12,033 bases of DNA from an uncultured Oscillospiraceae bacterium (GTDB lineage: Bacteria; Bacillota; Clostridia; Oscillospirales; Oscillospiraceae): contig CAKTTR010000056.1 in assembly GCA_934615645.1 (NCBI GenBank), forward strand, positions 1 through 12,033. The letters are read 5' to 3'. The translations under genes and the position numbers were made by a program. The notes under the pieces are model-generated. The model did not search any database. It saw only the letters and a program-made list of their open reading frames with translations, and was not told the origin of the DNA. Of the stretch, positions 5,530 through 11,860 are shown piece by piece (the first letter of the stretch is position 1; each line of letters starts with the position of its first letter).

Positions 5530-6226
5530 GCAGCTGCTGGGCCGCGCCAAGGGCGGCGACCGGGACGCCGCCCAGCAGCTGCTGCTGGAAAATAACGGAC
5601 TGGTGTGGTCCGTCGTCCGCCGGTTCTACGGCCGCGGTGTCGACCCAGACGACCTCTACCAGCTGGGCTGCCTGGGTTTTTTAAAAGCCCTGGAGGGCTT
5701 TGACCCCGCCTTTGGGACCCAGTTTTCTACCTATGCCGTCCCCAAAATCAGCGGCGAGATCCGCCGCTTTTTGCGCGATGATGGGGCCGTTAAGGTCAGC
5801 CGGGCGATGAAGGAGCAGGCCGCGGCCATCAAAATGGCCCGCCAGCAGCTGACGGCCCAGCTCTTCCGGGAGCCGACCCTCTCAGAGCTGGCGGAAAAAA
5901 CAGGCCTTTCCCCAGAGGAGATCGCCGTGGCAGAGACAGCCACCAGCGCCACCGAGTCCATTCAGAAGCAGACGGGGGAGGACGGCTTCTCTTTGGAGGA
6001 CGTCTTGACCAAGGGGGACCCGGAGGAGGCGATGATCGAGCGCATCGCCCTGCGGGAGGCCATCGGGGCCCTGGCACAGCGGGAGCGGCTGGTCATTGAG
6101 CTGCGCTATTTCCGGGCCATGACGCAGGAGCAGGTCGCCCGGGTGCTGCAGGTCTCCCAGGTGCAGGTCTCGAGGATCGAGAAAAAGGCCGTCACGAATC
6201 TGCGCGGGCTGCTGCAAAGTGAATAG
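5513..6226 (+). CDS. sigF: RNA polymerase sigma-F factor, forespore-specific
   Basis: A 237-residue sigma-70-family factor directing early forespore transcription. Region 2 spans about residues 25-95 and is nearly identical in layout to Bacillus SigF: LVWSVVRRFYGRG, PDDLYQLGCLGFLKA, FSTYAVPKISGEIRRFLRDDGAVKVSR. Region 3 follows (about 96-165), with a variable linker, then region 4 (about 185-235) ending in the helix-turn-helix TQEQVARVLQVSQVQVSRIEKKAV. The start is inferred to be TTG at 5513, inside spoIIAB, preceded by GGGGGA (5501-5506). The frame is open further upstream, including a TTG at 5492 with no ribosome binding site. No ATG or GTG start is suitably placed. Last gene of the operon; the protein is held by SpoIIAB until SpoIIAA is dephosphorylated. 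Confidence 0.95.
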   Translation: MNGTFEQLLGRAKGGDRDAAQQLLLENNGLVWSVVRRFYGRGVDPDDLYQLGCLGFLKALEGFDPAFGTQFSTYAVPKISGEIRRFLRDDGAVKVSRAMKEQAAAIKMARQQLTAQLFREPTLSELAEKTGLSPEEIAVAETATSATESIQKQTGEDGFSLEDVLTKGDPEEAMIERIALREAIGALAQRERLVIELRYFRAMTQEQVARVLQVSQVQVSRIEKKAVTNLRGLLQSE

Positions 6227-6262
6227 CGGGGGGAAGAAGGGGAAAGTTTTTTGCCCCAGCCT

Positions 6263-6292
6263 GTCGACAAAAGCGCCAAAATATACTAAAAT
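6263..6292 (+). promoter_or_regulatory. Candidate pcrA promoter overlapping a Spo0A-like box
   Basis: TCGACA (6264-6269), 17-base spacer and TAAAAT (6287-6292) match the sigma-A consensus at five of six positions each. The -35 sits in the palindrome TGTCGACA (6262-6269). The minus strand over 6263-6272 reads TTTTGTCGAC, one base away from a full Spo0A box. The predicted start is near 6299. Confidence 0.6.
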
Positions 6293-6303
6293 AGAAGGCA
6301 CAA

Positions 6304-6326
6304 GCGCGTTCTGCGCGCGATTTTTT
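6304..6326 (+). terminator. Short GC hairpin with T-run: weak terminator or leader attenuator
   Basis: GCGCG (6304-6308) and CGCGC (6314-6318) form a 5-bp stem with a 5-base loop, followed by GATTTTTT. It is 78 bases after sigF and 16 bases before the pcrA start. Because the likely pcrA promoter is upstream of it, it could end the sigF transcript or attenuate pcrA. The stem is short, so either effect may be weak. Confidence 0.35.
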
Positions 6327-6341
6327 ATGACAGGTGAAGCT

Positions 6342-8708
6342 ATGACCGAAGCAAGCAAGCAGCGCTTTTTGCAATTGCGCACGAATTATATCAAAAACGA
6401 ATTTTCCAACCTGAACCCCCAGCAGCTGCAGGCCGTCCTCCAGACGGAGGGGCCGATGCTTCTGCTGGCCGGAGCGGGCAGCGGCAAGACGACGGTGCTC
6501 ATCCACCGCATCGCCAACCTCATCCGCTTTGGCTGCGGCGCGATGAGCGACGAGGTCCCCGACTATCTCACAGATAAGGACATCGCCTTTTTAGAGCATC
6601 TCGACCAAGCCCATGCCACCCCGGAGGAAAAGCGCCGGGCCGACGCCCTGTGCTGTATGCACCCCGCCGCCCCCTGGCGCATCATCGCCATTACATTTAC
6701 CAATAAGGCCGCCAACGAGCTCAAGGACCGCCTGGAGCGGATGCTGGGCCCTGAGGCGGCGGATATCTGGGCCATGACATTCCACGCCGCCTGCTGCCGC
6801 ATCCTGCGGCGGTACATCGACCACCTGGGCTATGACCCTCGCTTCACGATCTACGATACCGCCGATTCTGAGCGCGTCATCAAGGATATCCTGCGGGAGC
6901 GCTCCCTGGATGAAAAATCCTTCCCACCGCGGCTGATCCTATCCCTCATCAGCAAGGCAAAGGACAAGCTGCAGCAGCCGGATGAATTTGCCGCCCAGGC
7001 CGCCGCAGCAGGGGACTACCGTCTGGAAAAGATCGCCGAGGTCTACGCGGCCTATGCCCAGCGCTGCAAGGCAGCCAGCGCCGTGGATTTTGACGATATC
7101 ATTCTGCTGACGGTCCAGCTGCTGCAGCAGTACCAGGACGTGCGGGACTATTATCAGGAGAAATTCCGCTATGTCATGATCGACGAATACCAGGATACGA
7201 ACCACCTGCAATATCTCCTGGCCTCCCTTCTGACGGGGCGGCGGCAGAATATCTGCGTCGTCGGCGACGATGACCAGAGCATTTACCGCTTCCGCGGCGC
7301 GACGATCGAAAATATCCTGAATTTTGAGCAGCAATTCCCCAATACCTGCCTCATCCGCCTGGAGCAGAATTACCGCTCGACCCAGTCCATCTTGAACGCG
7401 GCCAACGCCGTCATCGCTAACAACCAAGGCCGCAAGGGCAAAAACCTCTGGACGAAAAACGATCCCGGCGTCCCCGTGACACTCTATAGCGCCTACGACG
7501 CCAGCGACGAGGCCAATTACATTGCCGCCAAGATCCTAGCCGGCAGCATGCAGCACTCCTATAAGGATTACGCCATTCTCTACCGCACGAACGCCCAGTC
7601 CAACGCGCTGGAATATGCCATGAAGCGGCAGGGCATTCCGTACCGCGTCATCGGCGGCACCCGCTTCTTTGACCGCGCCGAGGTCAAGGACATGCTGGCC
7701 TATCTCTGCGTCATCAACAACCGGGCGGACGACTTGCGCCTGGCACGGATCATCAACAATCCCCCCCGGGGCATCGGCGCAAAGACGCTGGAAATGGCCA
7801 GCCGCCTGGCGTCCAGCAGCGGCGTGCCGCTCTACGGCGTCGTCTCGTCGCCGGGGGAATACCCGGCGCTGGAGCGCGCGGCAGGCAAGCTGCAGGCGTT
7901 CTGCCAGATCATCGAGGACTGCGCCGCCCTGCTGGGGACGATCCCGCTGCCGGATTTCTACGACGAAGTCGTCGCCCGCACCGGCTACGCCGCCATGCTG
8001 GAGCAGAAAAACGATGTCGAGAGCCGCGCGCGGCTGGATAATATCCGCGAGCTGAAATCCTCCATTTTGAGCTACCTGGAAAACACGGATGAGCCCTCCC
8101 TCAACGGCTTTTTGGAGGAGATCGCCCTCTATACCGACCTGGAGCAGCTGGACAGCGACAGCGACGCCATCATTATGATGACGATCCACGCCGCCAAGGG
8201 GCTGGAATTCCCCCATGTCTTCCTCTCCGGCGCGGAGGAGGGGCTTTTCCCCGGTATGCGCGCCATCGGCGAGCCGGAGGAGATGGAGGAGGAGCGGCGG
8301 CTGTGCTACGTCGCCATGACCCGGGCCAAGGAATCGCTGACCATCACCTACGCCAAGCAGCGGATGCTCTATGGCCGCACCACCGTCAACCACCGCTCCC
8401 GCTTTGTCGATGAAATTCCCAAAGAATGCGTCACCGGCGGGGAGGACCGCCGCCCGCAGCGCCGGGAGGCCGCCCCGGCCCCCAGAAAGCCCCGCCCGCG
8501 GCACGATTCGCTCCTGGCGGCCAAGCCCCAGGCCGCTGCCAGCTACCAGGCCGGGGATATGGTCCTGCACGACGCCTTCGGCGAGGGCATGGTCATCTCC
8601 GTCGCCAAAATGGGCAATGACGCCATGCTGGAGATCGCCTTTGACCGGGTCGGAACGAAGAAGCTGATGGCCAATTACGCCAGCCAGCATATGCACAAGC
8701 AGGCATAA
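6342..8708 (+). CDS. pcrA: ATP-dependent DNA helicase PcrA/UvrD (superfamily 1A)
   Basis: A 788-residue 3'-5' helicase used in repair, replication restart and removal of stalled RNA polymerase. All SF1 motifs are seen in order: Q-motif LNPQQLQAV (about 24-32), Walker A AGAGSGKTT (43-51), Ia ITFTNKAA, Walker B DEYQDTN (about 281), III GDDDQSIYRFRGA (about 308), IV LEQNYRS, V TIHAAKGLEF (about 614) and VI CYVAMTRAKESL. The C-terminus GDMVLHDAFGEGMVISV is the Tudor-like domain that contacts RNA polymerase in PcrA. About 45 extra residues (63-109) lie between Walker A and motif Ia, where Bacillus PcrA has only a few. The ATG at 6342 is preferred (AGGTGA 6332-6337) over upstream in-frame ATGs at 6327 and 6219, which lack a ribosome binding site. 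yunB follows 42 bases later and ligA after that, echoing the pcrA-ligA operon of Bacillus. Confidence 0.95.
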   Translation: MTEASKQRFLQLRTNYIKNEFSNLNPQQLQAVLQTEGPMLLLAGAGSGKTTVLIHRIANLIRFGCGAMSDEVPDYLTDKDIAFLEHLDQAHATPEEKRRADALCCMHPAAPWRIIAITFTNKAANELKDRLERMLGPEAADIWAMTFHAACCRILRRYIDHLGYDPRFTIYDTADSERVIKDILRERSLDEKSFPPRLILSLISKAKDKLQQPDEFAAQAAAAGDYRLEKIAEVYAAYAQRCKAASAVDFDDIILLTVQLLQQYQDVRDYYQEKFRYVMIDEYQDTNHLQYLLASLLTGRRQNICVVGDDDQSIYRFRGATIENILNFEQQFPNTCLIRLEQNYRSTQSILNAANAVIANNQGRKGKNLWTKNDPGVPVTLYSAYDASDEANYIAAKILAGSMQHSYKDYAILYRTNAQSNALEYAMKRQGIPYRVIGGTRFFDRAEVKDMLAYLCVINNRADDLRLARIINNPPRGIGAKTLEMASRLASSSGVPLYGVVSSPGEYPALERAAGKLQAFCQIIEDCAALLGTIPLPDFYDEVVARTGYAAMLEQKNDVESRARLDNIRELKSSILSYLENTDEPSLNGFLEEIALYTDLEQLDSDSDAIIMMTIHAAKGLEFPHVFLSGAEEGLFPGMRAIGEPEEMEEERRLCYVAMTRAKESLTITYAKQRMLYGRTTVNHRSRFVDEIPKECVTGGEDRRPQRREAAPAPRKPRPRHDSLLAAKPQAAASYQAGDMVLHDAFGEGMVISVAKMGNDAMLEIAFDRVGTKKLMANYASQHMHKQA

Positions 8709-8731
8709 CGCGCCCCGCCGTGGCATAGCCT
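8703..8731 (+). promoter_or_regulatory. Possible sigma-E-like promoter of yunB
   Basis: GCATAAC (8703-8709), 14-base spacer, CATAGCCT (8724-8731) partly match the Bacillus sigma-E elements (KMATATT, 14-15 bp, CATACAnT). It overlaps the pcrA stop. Two mismatches in each element and a start only about 13 bases before yunB make this tentative. Confidence 0.25.
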
Positions 8732-8750
8732 TGCCCGAGGGGGTGAGGGG

Positions 8751-9371
8751 ATGCGAAAACGGCGGCGCGCCCGGCGCTATCTTGCGCTGCTTGCAGCGCT
8801 CGCGCTCCTGGTGGCGCTGTTTTACCGCTTCCGCCTGACGCCGCTTATCAAAGAGCTGGCTGTCACGGAGGTGGAGAACCAGGCGTCGGACGTCATTTCG
8901 GACGCCGTCGGCGCGCAGATCGCGGACGGCAGCATTGATTATAACAAAATCATCACCCTGGAAAAGAATGCAGACGGGCAAATCACCGCCCTCAAGACGA
9001 ATATGGCCCAGGTGAACCAGCTGCGGCGGGAGATCTTGGCCCAGGTGAACCAACGCATCCTGGACCTCAATGTCTACGCCCTGGCCGTGCCATTGGGCAG
9101 CGTCGTTGCCCCCGGGCTGCTGTCGGGCCTTGGTCCGCGGCTGCCGATCCACGTGACGTCGGTCAACAACGCCAGCGCGGATTTCACCAGCAGCTTTTCT
9201 GAAGCAGGAATAAACCAGACGCTGCACCAAATTTTAATGGAAGTCAGCATGGATGTCACGATCCTCGTCGCCGGGGGCACGAAAAAAGCGACGATCTCTC
9301 AGACCGTCGTCGTCGCGGAGACGGTGATCGTCGGGATCGTCCCGGAGTCGTTTTTGAATGTCGGAACCTAA
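8751..9371 (+). CDS. yunB: Sporulation protein YunB
   Basis: A 206-residue protein of the YunB family, needed for spore formation in Bacillus subtilis, where the gene is controlled by sigma-E in the mother cell. After a basic N-terminus (MRKRRRARR) there is one hydrophobic segment (about 10-25), acting as a membrane anchor or uncleaved signal, with the remainder outside the cytoplasm. Family hallmarks are present: the NMAQVNQLRREI segment, LAVPLGSVVAPGLLSGLGPRLPIHV (about 110-134), SSFSEAGINQTLHQILMEV, and the C-terminal VVVAETVIVGIVPESF. The biochemical function is unknown. The ATG at 8751 follows GAGGGGGTGAGGGG, a strong purine-rich site. It sits between pcrA and ligA with gaps of 42 and 12 bases, so it is probably cotranscribed with them. 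Confidence 0.92.
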   Translation: MRKRRRARRYLALLAALALLVALFYRFRLTPLIKELAVTEVENQASDVISDAVGAQIADGSIDYNKIITLEKNADGQITALKTNMAQVNQLRREILAQVNQRILDLNVYALAVPLGSVVAPGLLSGLGPRLPIHVTSVNNASADFTSSFSEAGINQTLHQILMEVSMDVTILVAGGTKKATISQTVVVAETVIVGIVPESFLNVGT

Positions 9372-9383
9372 GGGAGAGAAAGC

Positions 9384-11357
9384 ATGGACCCAAAAGAAGA
9401 GATCGCCGCTCTGACGCAAGAGCTGGAGCAAGCCAATTATCAATACTATGTGCTGGATCAGCCCAGCATGGAGGATTTTGAATATGACCGGAAGCTGCGC
9501 CGCCTGGAGGAGCTGGAGCAGGCGTGGCCCGCGTATGCCGCGGCCAGCTCGCCGACAAAGCGCGTCGGCGGCATGGCGCTGCAGCAATTTGAAAAGGTGA
9601 CCCACGCCACGCCGCTGGAAAGCCTGCAGGACGTCTTCTCCGAAGACGAGCTTGCAGAATTTGACGAGCGCCTCCGCGCCGGACAGATTGCCCCCGGGTA
9701 TACCGTCGAGCCGAAAATCGACGGGCTGTCTGTCGCGCTGGAGTACCGTGACGGCGTCTTCTACCGGGGCGCGACCCGGGGCGACGGGCTGGTCGGCGAG
9801 GATGTCACGGAAAATTTGAAGACGATCCGCTCTATCCCGCTGCGCCTGCCGGAGGCGCTGCCGCGGCTTATCGTCCGGGGCGAGGTGTATATGCCCAAGG
9901 CCGTCTTTGCCAAGCTCAACGCCAGCAGGGAAGAGCAGGGGCTTTCCTCCTTTGCCAACCCCCGCAACGCCGCCGCCGGTTCGCTGCGCCAGCTGGATTC
10001 CAAGATCGCCGCCCAGCGGCAGCTGGATATTCTGCTCTTTAACCTGCAGCTGGCCGAGGGCCGCAGCTTTGCGACCCATCACCAGACGCTGGAGTACCTC
10101 CGCAGCCAGCATTTCAAGGTCATCCCGTATACCGTCTGCACCGAACTGCCGGAGATCTGGGCCCAGGTGCAGCAAATTCACGCCACGCGCCTGGAGCGGC
10201 CCTATGATATCGACGGCGCCGTCATCAAGCTGGACCGCCTGGCCGACCGGGACGCCCTGGGCAGCACGGCCAAATTCCCGCGCTGGGCCGTCGCGTATAA
10301 ATATCCGCCGGAAATTCGTGAGACGGTCGTGCGGGATATCGTCATCCAGGTGGGCAGGACAGGCGTGCTGACGCCGAAGGCCGTCGTCGCCCCGGTTCGC
10401 CTTGCCGGAACGACGGTCACAAATGCGACCCTGCACAACCAGGATTTTATCACGGAAAAGGATATTCGCATCGGCGATACCGTCGAAATCCGCAAGGCAG
10501 GGGAGATCATCCCGGAAATTCTGCGGGTGAAGCCGGAAAAGCGCCCCGCCGGGGCCGTGCCGTATCATATCCCGCTGCTGTGCCCGGTCTGCGCCGCGCC
10601 GGTCCAGCGGGATGAGGACGGCGTCGCCATGCGCTGCACGAACGTCTCGTGCCCGGCGCAGCTGGCCCGCTACGTCGCCCATTTCGTCTCCCGGGACGCC
10701 ATGGGCATCGACGGCCTGGGCACCGCCATCACCGAGCAGCTGATTTCCATCGGCCTGATCCATTCGCCTGCCGACCTCTACACCCTGACCCTAGAGGAGA
10801 TCGCCGGGCTCTGGAAAAAAGGGGAGAGAGCCCCGCAAAAGCTGCTGGATTCCATCGCCGCCAGCAAGAAAAACGACCTTTCCCGGCTGCTGTTTGCCCT
10901 GGGCATCCGCCAGGTCGGCGCAAAGGCGGCCAAAGTACTGAGTCTGCACTTCGGAACCTTGGACGCCGTCTTTGCCGCCGATGACGAGACGCTGACCGAG
11001 ATTCCCGACGTCGGCGCCATCACGGCGGCCAATATCCGCGCCTGGTACGCCCGCCCGGCCAATCAGCAGATGATCGAGCAGCTGCGCCAGGCGGGGGTCA
11101 ATTTTGAAAATCAGACGAAGCTTGTGGACCAGTCCTTCGCCGGGATGACCTTCGTCCTGACCGGCACGCTGGAGACCATGACCCGCGATGAAGCCGGCCA
11201 AAAGATCGAGCTGCGGGGCGGCAAAGTCTCCGGCTCCGTCTCGAAAAAGACCAGCTACGTCATCGCCGGCGAAAGCGCCGGCACCAAGCTGCGCAAAGCC
11301 CAGCAGCTGGAGATCCCGGTTTTGACCGAAGCGGAATTCCTCGCGATGCTTGGGTGA
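9384..11357 (+). CDS. ligA: NAD+-dependent DNA ligase LigA
   Basis: A 657-residue bacterial replicative ligase (usual length 650-680) that seals nicks after Okazaki fragment processing and repair. Domains in order: Ia NAD-binding domain (NYQYYVLDQPSMEDFEYD, 18-35), nucleotidyltransferase with adenylated Lys111 in EPKIDGLSVALEY (109-121), GEVYMPKAVF, NPRNAAAGSLRQ (192-203) and the KYPPE strand, OB fold with GRTGVLTPKA (324-333), zinc finger C400-x2-C403-x14-C418-x4-C423, helix-hairpin-helix repeats (about 435-580), and BRCT domain (about 585-657, FAGMTFVLTGTL to LTEAEFLAML). The protein looks complete and catalytic. AGGGAGAG (9371-9378) precedes the ATG by 5 bases and overlaps the last base of the yunB stop, suggesting coupling. 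No intrinsic terminator with a U-tract follows. Confidence 0.98.
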   Translation: MDPKEEIAALTQELEQANYQYYVLDQPSMEDFEYDRKLRRLEELEQAWPAYAAASSPTKRVGGMALQQFEKVTHATPLESLQDVFSEDELAEFDERLRAGQIAPGYTVEPKIDGLSVALEYRDGVFYRGATRGDGLVGEDVTENLKTIRSIPLRLPEALPRLIVRGEVYMPKAVFAKLNASREEQGLSSFANPRNAAAGSLRQLDSKIAAQRQLDILLFNLQLAEGRSFATHHQTLEYLRSQHFKVIPYTVCTELPEIWAQVQQIHATRLERPYDIDGAVIKLDRLADRDALGSTAKFPRWAVAYKYPPEIRETVVRDIVIQVGRTGVLTPKAVVAPVRLAGTTVTNATLHNQDFITEKDIRIGDTVEIRKAGEIIPEILRVKPEKRPAGAVPYHIPLLCPVCAAPVQRDEDGVAMRCTNVSCPAQLARYVAHFVSRDAMGIDGLGTAITEQLISIGLIHSPADLYTLTLEEIAGLWKKGERAPQKLLDSIAASKKNDLSRLLFALGIRQVGAKAAKVLSLHFGTLDAVFAADDETLTEIPDVGAITAANIRAWYARPANQQMIEQLRQAGVNFENQTKLVDQSFAGMTFVLTGTLETMTRDEAGQKIELRGGKVSGSVSKKTSYVIAGESAGTKLRKAQQLEIPVLTEAEFLAMLG

Positions 11358-11479
11358 AGGAGCTTGCCACAGTTCCGTAACAGAAAATACAAGACGCACT
11401 GGTTGCTATTACATGTCCAGATTGCATTTCCAAATTGCATCATCCATCAACCCCAACACAATAGAATCCCCTGGATATT

Positions 11480-11506
11480 AAGTTTCAACGGATGATCAAG
11501 TTTCAA
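11480..11506 (+). repeat. Pair of 9-bp direct repeats, 18-base period
   Basis: AAGTTTCAA occurs at 11480-11488 and 11498-11506, separated by 9 bases. Two copies in phase with nearly two helical turns could be a protein binding site or a scar of past recombination; no direct evidence for either. Confidence 0.35.
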
Positions 11507-11510
11507 TACA

Positions 11511-11538
11511 CAGGCGCGGCCACTGCTTGCCGCGCCTG
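11511..11538 (+). terminator. GC-rich hairpin downstream of ligA, no U-tract
   Basis: Perfect 10-bp arms CAGGCGCGGC (11511-11520) and GCCGCGCCTG (11529-11538), loop CACTGCTT, followed by TCGCCATTGTT. It is the first strong fold after ligA (154 bases on). It lacks a proper T-run, so it would be a poor intrinsic terminator, but it may protect the 3' end of the ligA mRNA. Confidence 0.45.
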
Positions 11539-11551
11539 TCGCCATTGTTCG

Positions 11552-11620
11552 CCCCACAGCCAGCACACGAATCCCGCATGACCAGCCCGCAACCCGCACG
11601 CAACCACCAGACAACCAACC
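11552..11620 (+). other. C/A-rich, almost T-free tract: possible Rho loading site
   Basis: Within 69 bases I count 57 C or A, 10 G and 2 T. Such C-rich, G-poor unpaired RNA is what Rho needs. It lies downstream of ligA, which has no U-tract terminator. No open reading frame uses it. Confidence 0.35.
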
Positions 11621-11624
11621 GTAG

Positions 11625-11655
11625 GGGAACGGTTGCTTAACGTGGGACCGTTCCC
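11625..11655. repeat. Inverted repeat GGGAACGGT / ACCGTTCCC
   Basis: Perfect 9-bp arms at 11625-11633 and 11647-11655 with a 13-base loop. No U-tract follows. It could be the terminating fold behind the C-rich tract or a degraded dispersed intergenic repeat. Confidence 0.4.
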
Positions 11656-11669
11656 TTGTGTGATAAGCT

Positions 11670-11703
11670 AAAGTGCAACAAAATAAAAATTTTGTTGCAC
11701 TTT
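11670..11703. promoter_or_regulatory. 15-bp perfect inverted repeat, likely operator over the recombinase promoter
   Basis: Arms AAAGTGCAACAAAAT (11670-11684) and ATTTTGTTGCACTTT (11689-11703) are separated by AAAA. The right arm contains the -35 hexamer TTGCAC (11695-11700) of the downstream promoter, so a bound dimer would block RNA polymerase. The RNA of the left side could also fold as a hairpin, but there is no long U-run behind it. Confidence 0.65.
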
Positions 11704-11723
11704 CAGATGAGATTTGCTATAAT
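11695..11723 (+). promoter_or_regulatory. Sigma-A promoter of the second recombinase gene
   Basis: TTGCAC (11695-11700), 17-base spacer, perfect TATAAT (11718-11723). The predicted start near 11730 gives a leader of about 130 bases, which opens with the hairpin AGCCCC (11734-11739)/GGGGCT (11744-11749) and is G-rich from 11744 to 11780. Confidence 0.8.
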
Positions 11724-11860
11724 ACAGCTATGGAGCCCCGGTTGGGGCTTGTGTGCGGCGGTGGGCGGCGCTGGGGTGTGCTTTTAGGCAGCTTTGGCGT
11801 GGCTGCGGCGCGTAGACGAATTTTGATTTCCTTTCAGCGATTTTCTTACGAGGTGCCACG

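Larger units (their letters stand above)
11358..11860. other. 503-base non-coding region between ligA and the second recombinase gene
   Basis: No supported gene. The first 150 bases are AT-richer than the flanking genes and hold short direct repeats (ATTGCAT at 11421 and 11434; AAGTTTCAA at 11480 and 11498). Next come a GC hairpin, a C/A-rich tract, a second hairpin, a long inverted repeat, a promoter and a roughly 130-base leader. The one small ATG reading frame near 11413 (22 codons) has no ribosome binding site. Confidence 0.7.

Noticed and set aside
7536..10763. Very long minus-strand open frames (564 and 509 codons) antisense to pcrA, yunB and ligA
   Set aside because: Both run across real conserved genes, have low-complexity composition rich in G, A, L, R and D, and lack ribosome binding sites. 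They are GC-driven shadows.
11670..11723. Invertible (phase-variable) promoter next to a tyrosine recombinase gene
   Set aside because: The inverted repeat arms are separated by only 4 bases, so there is no segment to invert; the promoter lies partly inside one arm.
11744..11780. G-quadruplex in the recombinase leader
   Set aside because: Only three runs of three or more G are present; a two-layer form is possible but not distinctive in GC-rich DNA.
11358..11860. A dif-type recombination site, tRNA or CRISPR repeats in the long intergenic region
   Set aside because: I see no 28-bp dif-like sequence with two Xer half-sites, no cloverleaf, and no regularly spaced repeats beyond a single pair of 9-mers.
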